Origin: an uncultured bacterium
GTDB lineage: Bacteria > Bacteroidota > Bacteroidia > Bacteroidales > Bacteroidaceae
Length of the DNA stretch: 64,000 nt
Reading direction: 5' to 3'
Assembly: GCA_905214795.1 (NCBI GenBank)
Contig: CAJMNM010000014.1
Location: 6,140-70,139 of the forward strand
Part shown: positions 35,709-43,856 of the stretch, piece after piece
Layout: every line of letters starts with the position of its first letter
How positions within the stretch are numbered: position 1 is the stretch's first letter
Notes under the pieces: model-generated
Told to the model about the DNA's origin: nothing
Seen by the model: only the letters and a program-made list of their open reading frames with translations
Database searches by the model: none
Program-made: the position numbers and the translations under genes

Positions 35709-36797
35709 ATGTTGACAGCTACACGTAGAGAATGGAATGAGTTGTATACGTTTTTCAACCTTTTGGCTGAAGGACAGATTGCGGCAGGCGATGCCGACGG
35801 AAACGCTTCGGAACGGCTGCTGAAGATTGCTCGGCTGGAACGCTGCGAACATGACGGACTGCGCCGTTATGAAATTGGTGAGACGGAGATTCATGTGGTG
35901 GGCGATACAATGGACGAATGTTTCCCGCGCGAGGATTTTGCCATTGTGTCTGCCATGTTGCTCAAGGCACTGAAGACACCTGGTACGGACGAGATTGAGG
36001 CGCCCGAGGGCGTGGAGGCGTTTCTCGACGCGCTGAAGATATATGACATGGAGGCACAGACCGAGGACCGCACGGATTTTCATATCGTGTTCCACGATGA
36101 CAGTTTTCCGCCGATGGGTTTTCGTGTATATTCCCGTCTGTGTGGCATGTTGCCGCTGTTGGACGGCGGACGTACGGCGAATCTGAAATTTGAGCAGTCG
36201 GGAGTGCGGTTTTCACAGCCGGCCGTGAACAAGATTAATTATACGGAGAATCCGGACAACCCTAACGAGGTGGCACGACGGATGTTGTATATTGAGAGCA
36301 TGGGCGGCATATTGAAATATAATGATGTGGCAGACCGGATTTTCCGCTGCAACCTGTTCATGATAGACCTGCATTTCCCGCGTGTGCTGGCCGAGATGGT
36401 GCGTGCGCTCCACTTGGACAACATCAGCAAGGTGAGCGAGCTGATAACAATCGTTGAGGAGCGCAATCCGCTTAAGATAAAGGATGAGCTGATTCAGAAA
36501 CACGGCTATTACCGTTACAAGATGAAGGAGTTTCTGCTGGCTCTGGCATTGGGTATGCGTCCGGCCAAACAGTATAAGGGAACACCTTCGGCCATTGCGG
36601 GGTTTGTAATGGTGGACGCGGCCGGGCGGCTGACCTGTTACCGTAAGACGGAACGTGAGGTGTTTGCCGATTTTCTGTTCAACCATACAAGGTTGGAGAA
36701 GGGATTGCCAGAGAAGGACAAGTATGGATATCTGGAGCGGGAGAACCGTATGTACTATCTGAAACTGAATCTGAAAATCAGTTTTATCAAGAAATAA
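35709..36797 (+). CDS. HpaII-family restriction endonuclease-like protein (orphan, diverged)
   Basis: 362 residues, no signal peptide. The start (TRREWNELYTFFNLLAEGQI, then AAGDAD) and especially the C-terminus (LLALALGMRPAKQYKG, REVFADFLFNHTRLEKG, YYLKLNLKISFI) match my memory of HpaII-type restriction enzymes, which cut CCGG and are about 360 residues long. In those proteins a G-F-S-I-K-S-Q-type strand follows an acidic residue and would supply the PD-(D/E)XK lysine. Here residues 137-146 read GFRVYSRLCG, with Tyr141 where Lys is expected. No DNA methyltransferase gene is in the window. It may therefore be an inactive or repurposed nuclease, or a restriction enzyme protected by a remote methylase. 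It is flanked by repeat-rich DNA, a sign of possible transfer. Confidence 0.7.
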   Translation: MLTATRREWNELYTFFNLLAEGQIAAGDADGNASERLLKIARLERCEHDGLRRYEIGETEIHVVGDTMDECFPREDFAIVSAMLLKALKTPGTDEIEAPEGVEAFLDALKIYDMEAQTEDRTDFHIVFHDDSFPPMGFRVYSRLCGMLPLLDGGRTANLKFEQSGVRFSQPAVNKINYTENPDNPNEVARRMLYIESMGGILKYNDVADRIFRCNLFMIDLHFPRVLAEMVRALHLDNISKVSELITIVEERNPLKIKDELIQKHGYYRYKMKEFLLALALGMRPAKQYKGTPSAIAGFVMVDAAGRLTCYRKTEREVFADFLFNHTRLEKGLPEKDKYGYLERENRMYYLKLNLKISFIKK

Positions 36798-37573
36798 CCG
36801 TTGTAGACCGCCGGGTTGCCGATGGGCCGCGAAGCGGAATAACAACGGATGAAGATGTGACGTGTCAGGCCGGAAAGTGTAAACAAACCTTAACGGCATG
36901 GCACGTCTTTTTTGTGTCTTGTTATGGTTGCTGAAGTGTGAAGTATCTTTATAATGGTTTGTTTTTATTGTACTGTATATGAGGTGGTTAAAGTTTTACC
37001 AAAAAAGTCCTTCACCCCTTCACATTCCTTTGTAATTGTTTGAATATTTGTATGTTGCGTGTGAAGGGGTTGTCATACAGCCGTTACATGACCGGATGGC
37101 TGGTTAGGCGGGCTTTTCTGTGTGACCGTCCGGCCGGTAATGGGTGGTGAAAGATGTAGGATGTTTAATTAAATTAACGTATTGTCAAAACAGATGTTAA
37201 TTTAAGGGCGCATAATAAAGGAATTTTACAAAAAATAGGATGGGTACGGTTACGGGCATTTTCGTAACCGTGCGGAAAAATGTTTTGATACGGTTGTGAG
37301 GACAACCGCAACCGTGCGGAAATAAATTCGTAACAGTATGGGATTGCAGCCGTAACCGTATGGAAAAAAACTCATGACCGTAAGCGTTTTTGAAGTCGGA
37401 ATGTTAATAAATGCAAATAAGAAGTGCACCCGGTGAATATGATGTGAAGGAGTTGTGAAGGCTACCCTTCACACACAACGTTCATAGATTCAGTATGTTA
37501 TTGCGGATGTGAAGGGGTGAAGGATAAAATGGAAAAAGTATTTTTATAGGGAAGATGCAGGGACACCTCGCCT
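36798..37573. repeat. 776-bp repeat-rich intergenic region
   Basis: No gene was seen. It holds a 16-bp inverted repeat, CCTTCACCCCTTCACA (37009-37024) and TGTGAAGGGGTGAAGG (37508-37523), an inner GTGTGAAGGGGT copy near 37059-37070, a GTGAAGG/CCTTCAC hairpin near 37455-37472, and the palindromic cluster at 37245-37396. It lies between the converging HpaII-like and Dna2-like genes. Confidence 0.7.
37245..37396. repeat. Palindromic repeat cluster (copy 2 of the 13.5-kb family)
   Basis: ACGGTTACG (37246-37254) and CGTAACCGT (37263-37271) form a 9-bp palindrome; CGGTTGT/ACAACCG (about 37291-37307) forms another. ATTCGTAACAGTATGG and CGTAACCGTATGGAAAAAA, then CTCATGACCGTAAGCGTTTT, repeat the tail seen at 13565-13610 with few changes. 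Confidence 0.75.
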
Positions 37574-40500
37574 TTAAGGTATGACTGTTGTGTCATCGTG
37601 AAGGATATCCGATTGGTTGAAGAAATCAATCAGCTCGCGGTAGGCCGGGCACTGCGAAAGCAGTCTGCCGTTTCCGATAAGGAAAAATTGTTTACGTGCC
37701 CGCGTGATGGCCACATTCAGTTTGCGGTCAATCCATTGTCCGTCGGTCAGTACCGGTTCGGAAAGAACGGACAGCTGATAATGACGGCTGACGGTGGTGC
37801 TGAACAGGATGATGTCGCGCTGGCTGCCCTGATAACGTTCTACGGTATCAATAGTAATGTCGTCGGTGTCGGGAATGTGAAGGGCCGACAGTGCGCGCCT
37901 TATCATGGCGATTTGTCCGCGGAAAGGTACGATGATGCCGATGCGGTGGCGGAAATCATAATCCAGAGCGTTCTGGCGGCAAAGGGCGGCGATTGTACCG
38001 ACCAGACGTACCACAGTCTTGGCCTCGTAGCGGTTGCATTTGTTGTTTTCTATAAATTCGTCGGGTTCCACCGGGATGAATCCCATGCGTGTGGTGGCTA
38101 CATATTGCTGCCAGCGGCCGGTGTCGTGGCGGTGGAATTCCAGCTCCTCGGTCTGGTGTCTGACAGGCACGATGTCGAGTTTTCCTTCGTAAAAACGTGT
38201 ATTGACAAATGCGCTTAGCGCAGGGTGCATCCGTCCCTGTTTGTGCAGCATGGCTACGATGCCCCGGGTGTTCCAAAGGCGTTGCAGGGCGTGAAGTCTT
38301 TCGAAGAAGGAATTACGGCAGTCGGTCAGTCCGATGGCATGCAGCAGTGGGTCGTCCACACGTGACGATTCGGGACGTTGTACCACTACGGCGGGCAGCT
38401 GTTTGTGGTCGCCAATGAGGATGAATTTTCCGATGGCCGACCGTCGCAGGTTATAGTCGCCGCTGTGGGCAGTGGTGGTGGCGCACAGCAGCGGGAGCAG
38501 TTGCGGCTCGAGCACCTGTGAGGCCTCGTCGATAATGGCGATGTCAATGGGTTTCAGACTGAACAGTTCGGTGTGGCCGCACAGACTGCTTATTGTACTG
38601 ACAAAGATCTGTACGGGAGCCAGCCGGCTGTAGATCTCACTCCTGTTGGCGGCACCGGCAATGACTTCACTCAGCAGGCGGGAACGGTATGCCGGGTCGC
38701 AGTTCAGTTCCTGTCCGATGCGGATGTAGTCGGGCGAGGGGCTGATGGTGGCCAGCATGGCGCATATCTCGTCCACAGCACGGTTGGTATAGGCCATCAG
38801 AAGCAGGGTTTTCCGCGGGACGTCAGACAGGAATTCTTCTACCATGGATTTAAGTGCCACCGAGGTTTTTCCGGTTCCGGGCGGTCCCACCAGCAGAAAA
38901 TAGTCTTTGGCCTGTTTGGCCTGAAGAACGATGCGGTTGGTTTCCTCGCTGCCATATTGACCGTTGAGCGACACGGTTGTGTCGGTCTCGGGGCGGCGTT
39001 GCCCCAGAATGAGCGCTTTGCGTTCAGAGGGCGCGGTCAGCAGACTGAACAGTCCGGCATAGGCCTGCTGGGCTGTGCCGTCGGAGTAGGACGGTTCGAT
39101 GGCATAGTGGAGGGTAGGGCTGAACGCGTCGGCATGGCGTTGCTTGAACATGAGACGCAACAGGTAATGGTCGGGGTGGATTTCCTCTATGACACAGCGG
39201 TATATCCGGCTGTTGGTAACGTTGTCCTTCTCGTCCTGCCGGGCATAAAGCATCACCATGTCGCCTTGTCGGAAATTGGGCAGAAAGTCTTCGCCGTAGT
39301 CCGGCAAGTCGGCACGCAGACCGACAACCGTTCCGTCGGCTTCGGTTTGCGGTGTGAGCGAGAGGTCGGTCAGTATGTTACCGTTTTGTTGTTTGGTGGC
39401 GGTGTCGGCGTTCCATGTGTCGGCAAATCCTCTTGACGAGTCGGGACGGTCGTCGCCCGTCTTGGCCAGAAACTGCTCGCGTTCCATAAAGGTGAAGAAG
39501 GTATGGAAATAGGCGCTTTCCAGTTCCGTCATACGTTGAAGCGGCGCCAGGGCTTTGATTATTTCAGGCCTTAAGTAAGTAAAATAAAAACGGTCGTTAC
39601 GCAGCGAGGTGTTGAGATGGGCCTCGTCGAGTTCGGCAAACACATCGCGCGAATGGCCGTCGCATAGCCGTTTCTCGAGATGGACAATGGCGTTGCGCAG
39701 CGCCATGACGGCACGTATATCGGCACGGGGCACGTCGATGGCGTAAAACTTGGGATAACGCGAATAGAACAGGTAGGACTGCACTTTGTTGTGGGGCATG
39801 TCCATGTTGTAGTAAAGCATTTCCTTGTAGAGCGCCATCTGTATCTGGTGCTCGTTTCTGGGATGCAGGTGGGGGAACTCTTCCGCCTTGCCGCTTTTGA
39901 GCTCCACAAGTTTGCTCAGGTCGTTGATGAGCAGGTCCATACGTCCCTGTATGCCCATGGCTTCGCAGAGAAAGGAAGGTTCGAGCCGGACGTCGGACGT
40001 GTTGATGTCGATGTCGGCCGCGCTGAATTTTCCGCGTACGGTTTCACGTATGGAATGGAATTGTGCGGCGCACTGGTTGAAAAAGTCACGGTCGATGCCT
40101 TCGAGCGTGGCATATTCGAGCGGCGTTTCACAAAAACTCTTGCGTATGGCGCGCAGGTAGAGTTCCTCTTCGGGACGGTCATGGTCGGCCGGACTCTCAT
40201 TGACACACTCGTCGAGAAACAGGTTGGCCACGTTACCCAGTTGGATGGCCGACGAACGGGCACGCGGCGACATCTTGTTGAGCAGGTGGGCGTAAGCGCT
40301 GTTGCCGTAGGGCTTCATGCAGGCGCAGAGGGCCGTGATGTCGATAAGAAAGTCGGGATTGAGGATAACCATGTCGGGATAGAGAACAGTTTCGCCGTTT
40401 TCAGTGTTGACCTGGGTGTTGAGCAGGTTGACCTGTGCACCTTCGTAAAGCTGCTTGTCCAGTCCGGCAAACGGCGCGTCGCCCGACGGGGCGTAACACA

Positions 40501-41035
40501 CTTTGTACAGGTCGTGTTCGAGGTCTTCAGAGGACCATCCGTAGAGATGTCTGTTATCCCAATGATCAACGGTCAGTCTCATCCGTTTTACAGCCGGTGT
40601 TCCGGTTACGTCGGTCAGTTTGCGCCAATGAGCGGGAAGCAAGGCATTGAGTGAGCCTGGTATGGGATAATGGTAGAAGGCAGAGATGCCTTCGCACAAT
40701 GCTTTCAAATCGTATCGGTAATCTTCGTCAGAAGGTATGAATATGCCGGTGATGGCTTTTCTGGCATTGGCCCTGAATATCACTAATGGTATAACGGGTA
40801 TACCCTTGGTTTTGCAAAGAGTGTGCAGGCGGGTGTTCAGATGTGTAAACTCGGCTTTGAATGTAGCCGTACAGTCTTTTACCGCACGAGTCAGAATGAG
40901 GTTTAGCCGACGATAACGTTCGCCGGCCGGCAACTGCAATGTGTTGACGTGGCGGATTTCGTTGAATAACTCCTGCGGGTCTTCGCGCAGTGTCGGAGAA
41001 TCGGTTGTGGCGTTATGATGAACAGATGCGGACAT
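37574..41035 (-). CDS. Dna2/UPF1-type superfamily 1 helicase with PD-(D/E)XK nuclease domain
   Basis: 1153 residues in two enzyme halves. The nuclease (about 280-480) has the RecB/Cas4/Dna2 pattern: GIQGRMD at 361-367, VELKSGK with Glu378 and Lys380, then H396-Q397 upstream of a conserved Tyr. The helicase has Walker A GPPGTGKT at 717-724, a DEAS motif II at 836-839 (UPF1-like family) and C-terminal motifs IIVPFRGQ, TVERYQGSQRDIILF and LNVAITRARK. A long N-terminal region (1-280) has no family I recognise. Similar proteins occur across Bacteroidales and are likely to act in DNA end or flap processing; a defence role is possible but unproven. It starts 8 bases after the lytic transglycosylase gene, so the two are cotranscribed from the repeat-borne promoter. 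Confidence 0.88.
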   Translation of the reverse strand: MSASVHHNATTDSPTLREDPQELFNEIRHVNTLQLPAGERYRRLNLILTRAVKDCTATFKAEFTHLNTRLHTLCKTKGIPVIPLVIFRANARKAITGIFIPSDEDYRYDLKALCEGISAFYHYPIPGSLNALLPAHWRKLTDVTGTPAVKRMRLTVDHWDNRHLYGWSSEDLEHDLYKVCYAPSGDAPFAGLDKQLYEGAQVNLLNTQVNTENGETVLYPDMVILNPDFLIDITALCACMKPYGNSAYAHLLNKMSPRARSSAIQLGNVANLFLDECVNESPADHDRPEEELYLRAIRKSFCETPLEYATLEGIDRDFFNQCAAQFHSIRETVRGKFSAADIDINTSDVRLEPSFLCEAMGIQGRMDLLINDLSKLVELKSGKAEEFPHLHPRNEHQIQMALYKEMLYYNMDMPHNKVQSYLFYSRYPKFYAIDVPRADIRAVMALRNAIVHLEKRLCDGHSRDVFAELDEAHLNTSLRNDRFYFTYLRPEIIKALAPLQRMTELESAYFHTFFTFMEREQFLAKTGDDRPDSSRGFADTWNADTATKQQNGNILTDLSLTPQTEADGTVVGLRADLPDYGEDFLPNFRQGDMVMLYARQDEKDNVTNSRIYRCVIEEIHPDHYLLRLMFKQRHADAFSPTLHYAIEPSYSDGTAQQAYAGLFSLLTAPSERKALILGQRRPETDTTVSLNGQYGSEETNRIVLQAKQAKDYFLLVGPPGTGKTSVALKSMVEEFLSDVPRKTLLLMAYTNRAVDEICAMLATISPSPDYIRIGQELNCDPAYRSRLLSEVIAGAANRSEIYSRLAPVQIFVSTISSLCGHTELFSLKPIDIAIIDEASQVLEPQLLPLLCATTTAHSGDYNLRRSAIGKFILIGDHKQLPAVVVQRPESSRVDDPLLHAIGLTDCRNSFFERLHALQRLWNTRGIVAMLHKQGRMHPALSAFVNTRFYEGKLDIVPVRHQTEELEFHRHDTGRWQQYVATTRMGFIPVEPDEFIENNKCNRYEAKTVVRLVGTIAALCRQNALDYDFRHRIGIIVPFRGQIAMIRRALSALHIPDTDDITIDTVERYQGSQRDIILFSTTVSRHYQLSVLSEPVLTDGQWIDRKLNVAITRARKQFFLIGNGRLLSQCPAYRELIDFFNQSDILHDDTTVIP

Positions 41036-41043
41036 GGGTGGTG

Positions 41044-42315
41044 TTATTCGGACGGAGTTTCGTTTTTCTCGTCGTCGGGTTTGTATTTGGCTTCCAGTTC
41101 TTCGGCACTGAGCACTTTGCTTTTAAAATTGCGCGGCTTGCCCGGATGAGACTTGCCTGTAACGACCGCCTGGCCGCCGATGCTTCCGCGGTACCGTTCC
41201 CAGCGCTGCAGGATGGAGACCACATAATTATAGGTTTCAGTGCCGCGCAGATAACCGTACTGAACGACCGGGTCGTTATAGTAAGCCGGTTTGCTGAGAT
41301 TAAGGATGAACGGGGAAACGTCAGCCCAGCGATGCGGGTCTTTGCCGTGTTTGCGGGCAAGCGCCATGGCGTCGCGCACGTGTCCCGGTCCGCCGTTGTA
41401 AGCTGCCAGTACAAACTGCAGACGTTCGGCCCGTCCGGGAACGTCACTGAATTTGTTTTGCAATTCGTTGAGATAAAGCGCTGCCGCACGGATGTTGACT
41501 TCCGGATTGTGCAACTGTCCGGCAGGTATACCGAGGTGACCGGCCGTTTCGGGCATAATCTGCATGAGTCCGCGTGCGCCGGCCCATGAGATGGCCTGCG
41601 GGTCGAATCCCGATTCCTGATAACACTGTGCGGCCATCAGTCGCCAGTCCCAGCCTATGGCCTGACTGTGGCGGATGAAATGCTGGTCGTAAGAAGAGAT
41701 GATGCCTTTCTTCCTGTTCAGTATGGGGGCTCGTAAATGGCGCTTGACCCCTGAACCGCCGCTATAGCGTTGCCGTTCGGCGTTGATGACGGAACGGCGT
41801 ATGTCGGGCGAGTACCAGTCGTTCAGTGCGTTGGCCAGCAGAAGAGCATCCTTGCGGATAACCCATTGCCGTTTGCTCTTTGCCGAGGCGCTGTCGCCTG
41901 TCCAGACTCCGGCCTGTTGCATGTCTTGACCTTTCAGAACATCGGCCGGCAGCTCGAGTGCGATGAGGTCGGCCTCGTTTTGCCGGAGCCTTTTAATCAG
42001 GTCTGCTGTATCTTTGGCTATTTCCATGCGCAGCCGGGCACCGACGGACACGGCAAAACGTTCAGCCATCTCATATTGCAGACCAAATCCCTTGCCACGG
42101 TATTCAAAATAAGTTTCCGGGCCGGATAGTGTAACGGCGATGAGTTCGCCCGCTTCTTGTATTTGGTCGAGATCATAGTAGGTTGTAGGGGCATTTTCTT
42201 CATTGTCCGTGTCAGTGATGCCTAACGGTGAGGCGTGTTTTTCTTCCTTCTCGCGGCAACCGGAAGCGGTGTACAAGGTCAGAAGAACCGGTAAGAAAAA
42301 GAGAAGCTGTTTCAT
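41044..42315 (-). CDS. MltF-like membrane-bound lytic transglycosylase
   Basis: 423 residues, a lipoprotein (signal ending TASGC, Cys20). Residues about 50-175 are a periplasmic solute-binding-like domain (SBP_bac_3), as in MltF. The SLT lysozyme-like domain follows (about 205-400) with catalytic Glu234 in AAQCYQESGFDPQA, then GARGLMQIMPETA, VLAAYNGGPGHVRDAM and TYNYVVSILQ. It cleaves peptidoglycan glycan strands, forming 1,6-anhydromuramyl ends. Three repeat units with promoter sequences lie just upstream. It is operon-linked to the Dna2-like gene. Confidence 0.92.
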   Translation of the reverse strand: MKQLLFFLPVLLTLYTASGCREKEEKHASPLGITDTDNEENAPTTYYDLDQIQEAGELIAVTLSGPETYFEYRGKGFGLQYEMAERFAVSVGARLRMEIAKDTADLIKRLRQNEADLIALELPADVLKGQDMQQAGVWTGDSASAKSKRQWVIRKDALLLANALNDWYSPDIRRSVINAERQRYSGGSGVKRHLRAPILNRKKGIISSYDQHFIRHSQAIGWDWRLMAAQCYQESGFDPQAISWAGARGLMQIMPETAGHLGIPAGQLHNPEVNIRAAALYLNELQNKFSDVPGRAERLQFVLAAYNGGPGHVRDAMALARKHGKDPHRWADVSPFILNLSKPAYYNDPVVQYGYLRGTETYNYVVSILQRWERYRGSIGGQAVVTGKSHPGKPRNFKSKVLSAEELEAKYKPDDEKNETPSE

Positions 42316-42414
42316 TTCATGTCTTTGCGTTAAACCTGACAGACGGGTTTCGGGAGCAGGCTGTATTTTTAGGGAGAGATAAGCTCCTTCTTATCAAAAA
42401 ATAATTTATCTTTG

Positions 42415-42446
42415 CAAAGATAGTGAAAGGCGAGAGCAGAGACAAA
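42415..42446 (-). promoter_or_regulatory. Promoter in the repeat copy nearest the MltF-like gene
   Basis: On the minus strand TTTG (42443-42446) is 20 nt from TATCTTTG (42415-42422), the same arrangement as at 35645-35676. The more distant repeat copies have TATCTTTA instead (42501-42508 and 42587-42594). Confidence 0.7.
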
Positions 42447-42657
42447 CGAAAAACGTAGTTTTTAACGTTTGGTCTATGCCGAGCCGCCTCCTGTCTTATT
42501 TAAAGATAGTGAAAGGCGAGAGCAGAGACAAACGAAAAACGTAGTTTTTAACGTTTGGTCTATGCCGAGCCGCCTCCTGTCTTATTTAAAGATAGTGAAA
42601 GGCGAGAGCAGAGACAAACGAAAAACGTAGTTTTTAACGTTAGGCTATGCCGAGCCG
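42415..42657 (-). repeat. Tandem array of three 86-bp promoter-bearing repeats
   Basis: Units start at 42419, 42505 and 42591 with an exact 86-bp period; the first two are identical (GATAGTGAAAGGCGAGAGCA, then GAGACAAACGAAAAACGTAG, TTTTTAACGTTTGGTCTATG and CCGAGCCGCCTCCTGTCTTA). The third ends at GAGCCG near 42657 and reads GTTAGGC in place of GTTTGGTC. It is the reverse complement of the unit at 35597-35677. Confidence 0.92.
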
Positions 42658-42696
42658 TATTGAAGTATAATGATAATATAAAATAAACATCAGAAA

Positions 42697-42996
42697 ATGG
42701 TAAAACATATTGTATTGTTTCAGTTGAATCCGGACATGGATGCCAAAGCGAAGATGGAAGTGATGCGTGCGTTTAAAAAAGGAATAGAGGCTTTGCCGGC
42801 TACCATAGAGAATATCCGTAAAATAGAGGTAGGACTGAATATTAATTCAGACGAAGCGTACGATATTGCTTTATATAGTGAATTTGATACATTGGAAGAT
42901 GTGAAAGCTTATGCGGTTCATCCGGCCCATCTGGCTGTTGCCGCATTGCTGAAGGATTGCAAGAAGAGTCGTTCCTGTGTGGATTACGAATGTTAA
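42697..42996 (+). CDS. Dabb (stress-responsive alpha/beta barrel) family protein
   Basis: 99 residues starting MVKHIVLFQLNPDMDAKAKM. The ferredoxin-like dimeric Dabb fold is marked by VKHIVLFQ, the L-P-A-x-I-x-x-x-x-x-G-L middle and the DVKAYAVHPAHLAVA end. The activity is unknown. It is 12 bases ahead of the thioesterase-like gene and probably cotranscribed. Confidence 0.9.
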   Translation: MVKHIVLFQLNPDMDAKAKMEVMRAFKKGIEALPATIENIRKIEVGLNINSDEAYDIALYSEFDTLEDVKAYAVHPAHLAVAALLKDCKKSRSCVDYEC

Positions 42997-43008
42997 GAAA
43001 AGACGAAT

Positions 43009-43524
43009 ATGCGTAGGATAAAGAATCCCTGGTTGCATAATCCGGCCTATCATTGTTTTGGTTGCTGTCCGGATAATGAGGCAGGTGTGAAGATGACTTT
43101 TTATGCCGACGGCGACAAGGTGGTGAGTATATGGAAGCCCGGCGCGCAATTTCAGGGTTGGATTGACACGCTGCATGGCGGCATACAGGCCGTGATGCTG
43201 GATGAGATTTGTGCATGGGCGGTTTTAAACCGTATGAAAACCTCGGGCGTGACATCACGTATGGAAACCCGTTACCGTAAGCCGGTATCGACAAAGGACG
43301 ATTATCTGGTGTTGCGGGCAGAGATCACTGAGGTGCGCCGCAATCTGGCAACCATAGAAGCTTCATTATATAACAGCAAGGGCGAGTGTTGTACGGAAGC
43401 TGTATGTACTTATTTTACATTCTCACAGGAGAAGGCTACGGAGATGGGATTCCGCGGTCTGGAGCTTGACGATGAGGAAGTGGATGAGCAGACCGTGATA
43501 GCACGGGTTATGAGGCAGGATTGA
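43009..43524 (+). CDS. PaaI-type hotdog thioesterase
   Basis: 171 residues. The hotdog core contains the H-G-G motif in WIDTLHGGIQAVMLDE, where Asp/Glu and the loop Gly are expected active-site elements, and VTSRMETRYRKPV as the central strand. Many Bacteroidales annotate this as acyl-CoA thioesterase. The N-terminal NPAYHCFGC segment has clustered Cys. The physiological acyl group is unknown. It precedes the his operon but is separated by that operon's own promoter. Confidence 0.87.
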   Translation: MRRIKNPWLHNPAYHCFGCCPDNEAGVKMTFYADGDKVVSIWKPGAQFQGWIDTLHGGIQAVMLDEICAWAVLNRMKTSGVTSRMETRYRKPVSTKDDYLVLRAEITEVRRNLATIEASLYNSKGECCTEAVCTYFTFSQEKATEMGFRGLELDDEEVDEQTVIARVMRQD

Positions 43525-43632
43525 TTCCGTGGCGCAGGCGGGACCGTGTACTGTCAGTGAAATGAAATTGTAAGAAAACAAGGCGTATTTATGGCAAAAT
43601 AAAATTTTTCGCTAATTTTCTTGCACAAATTG

Positions 43633-43663
43633 TTGTCGGTATATTAAAAGTTGTTTATATTTG
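43633..43663 (+). promoter_or_regulatory. his operon promoter
   Basis: TTG (43633-43635), 20 nt, then TATATTTG (43656-43663), 24 nt before the leader-peptide ATG. Confidence 0.7.
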
Positions 43664-43686
43664 CATCGTAATCAAAAGCAATATTT

Positions 43687-43734
43687 ATGAAGACAATGGC
43701 TACATATCATCATCACCATCATTCCGGCGTATAA
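43687..43734 (+). CDS. hisL: Histidine operon leader peptide (15 aa, five His in a row)
   Basis: ATG at 43687, TAA at 43732-43734; the product is MKTMATYHHHHHSGV, with codons CAT CAT CAC CAT CAT. It lies between a promoter and an intrinsic terminator ahead of hisG, so it serves as a histidine-supply sensor. When His-tRNA is scarce the ribosome stalls on the His codons; when it is plentiful the ribosome reaches the stop codon, two nt short of the antiterminator arm at 43737. Confidence 0.88.
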   Translation: MKTMATYHHHHHSGV

Positions 43735-43736
43735 AC

Positions 43737-43818
43737 ATCGGTAGGCGATAGACGTATATGTATCTATATAATGAAATGATGAATGAAAGGCTTGCCGGTG
43801 TAACGGTGAGCCTTTTTT
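43737..43818 (+). promoter_or_regulatory. his attenuator: antiterminator and terminator
   Basis: Terminator: AAAGGCTTGCCG (43786-43797) pairs with CGGTGAGCCTTT (43804-43815), 12 pairs with two G-T, a 6-nt loop, and a T run to 43818. Antiterminator: ATCGGTAGGC (43737-43746) pairs over all ten positions with GCTTGCCGGT (43790-43799), which would break the terminator. The two structures are mutually exclusive. Confidence 0.85.
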
Positions 43819-43856
43819 ATTAATTTGACGAAAACAATTTAAAACACAATAAAAAT

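Larger units (their letters stand above)
42316..42696. other. Divergent intergenic region holding the tandem promoter repeat
   Basis: Between the leftward MltF-like gene and the rightward Dabb gene. Most is the 86-bp tandem array; the first ~100 bases hold the MltF leader and the remaining ~40 bases before 42697 are AT-rich. Confidence 0.8.

Noticed and set aside
39680..40654. 324-codon frame opposite the Dna2-like gene
   Set aside because: It is the complement of a GC-rich real gene with nuclease motifs in the other frame; no independent signal.
42415..42657. CRISPR array
   Set aside because: The 86-bp units are contiguous with no variable spacers.
43708..43722. Five His codons as a cloned His-tag or contamination
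   Set aside because: The stretch sits between a promoter and a matching antiterminator/terminator directly before hisG, and mixes CAT and CAC, so it is a natural leader.
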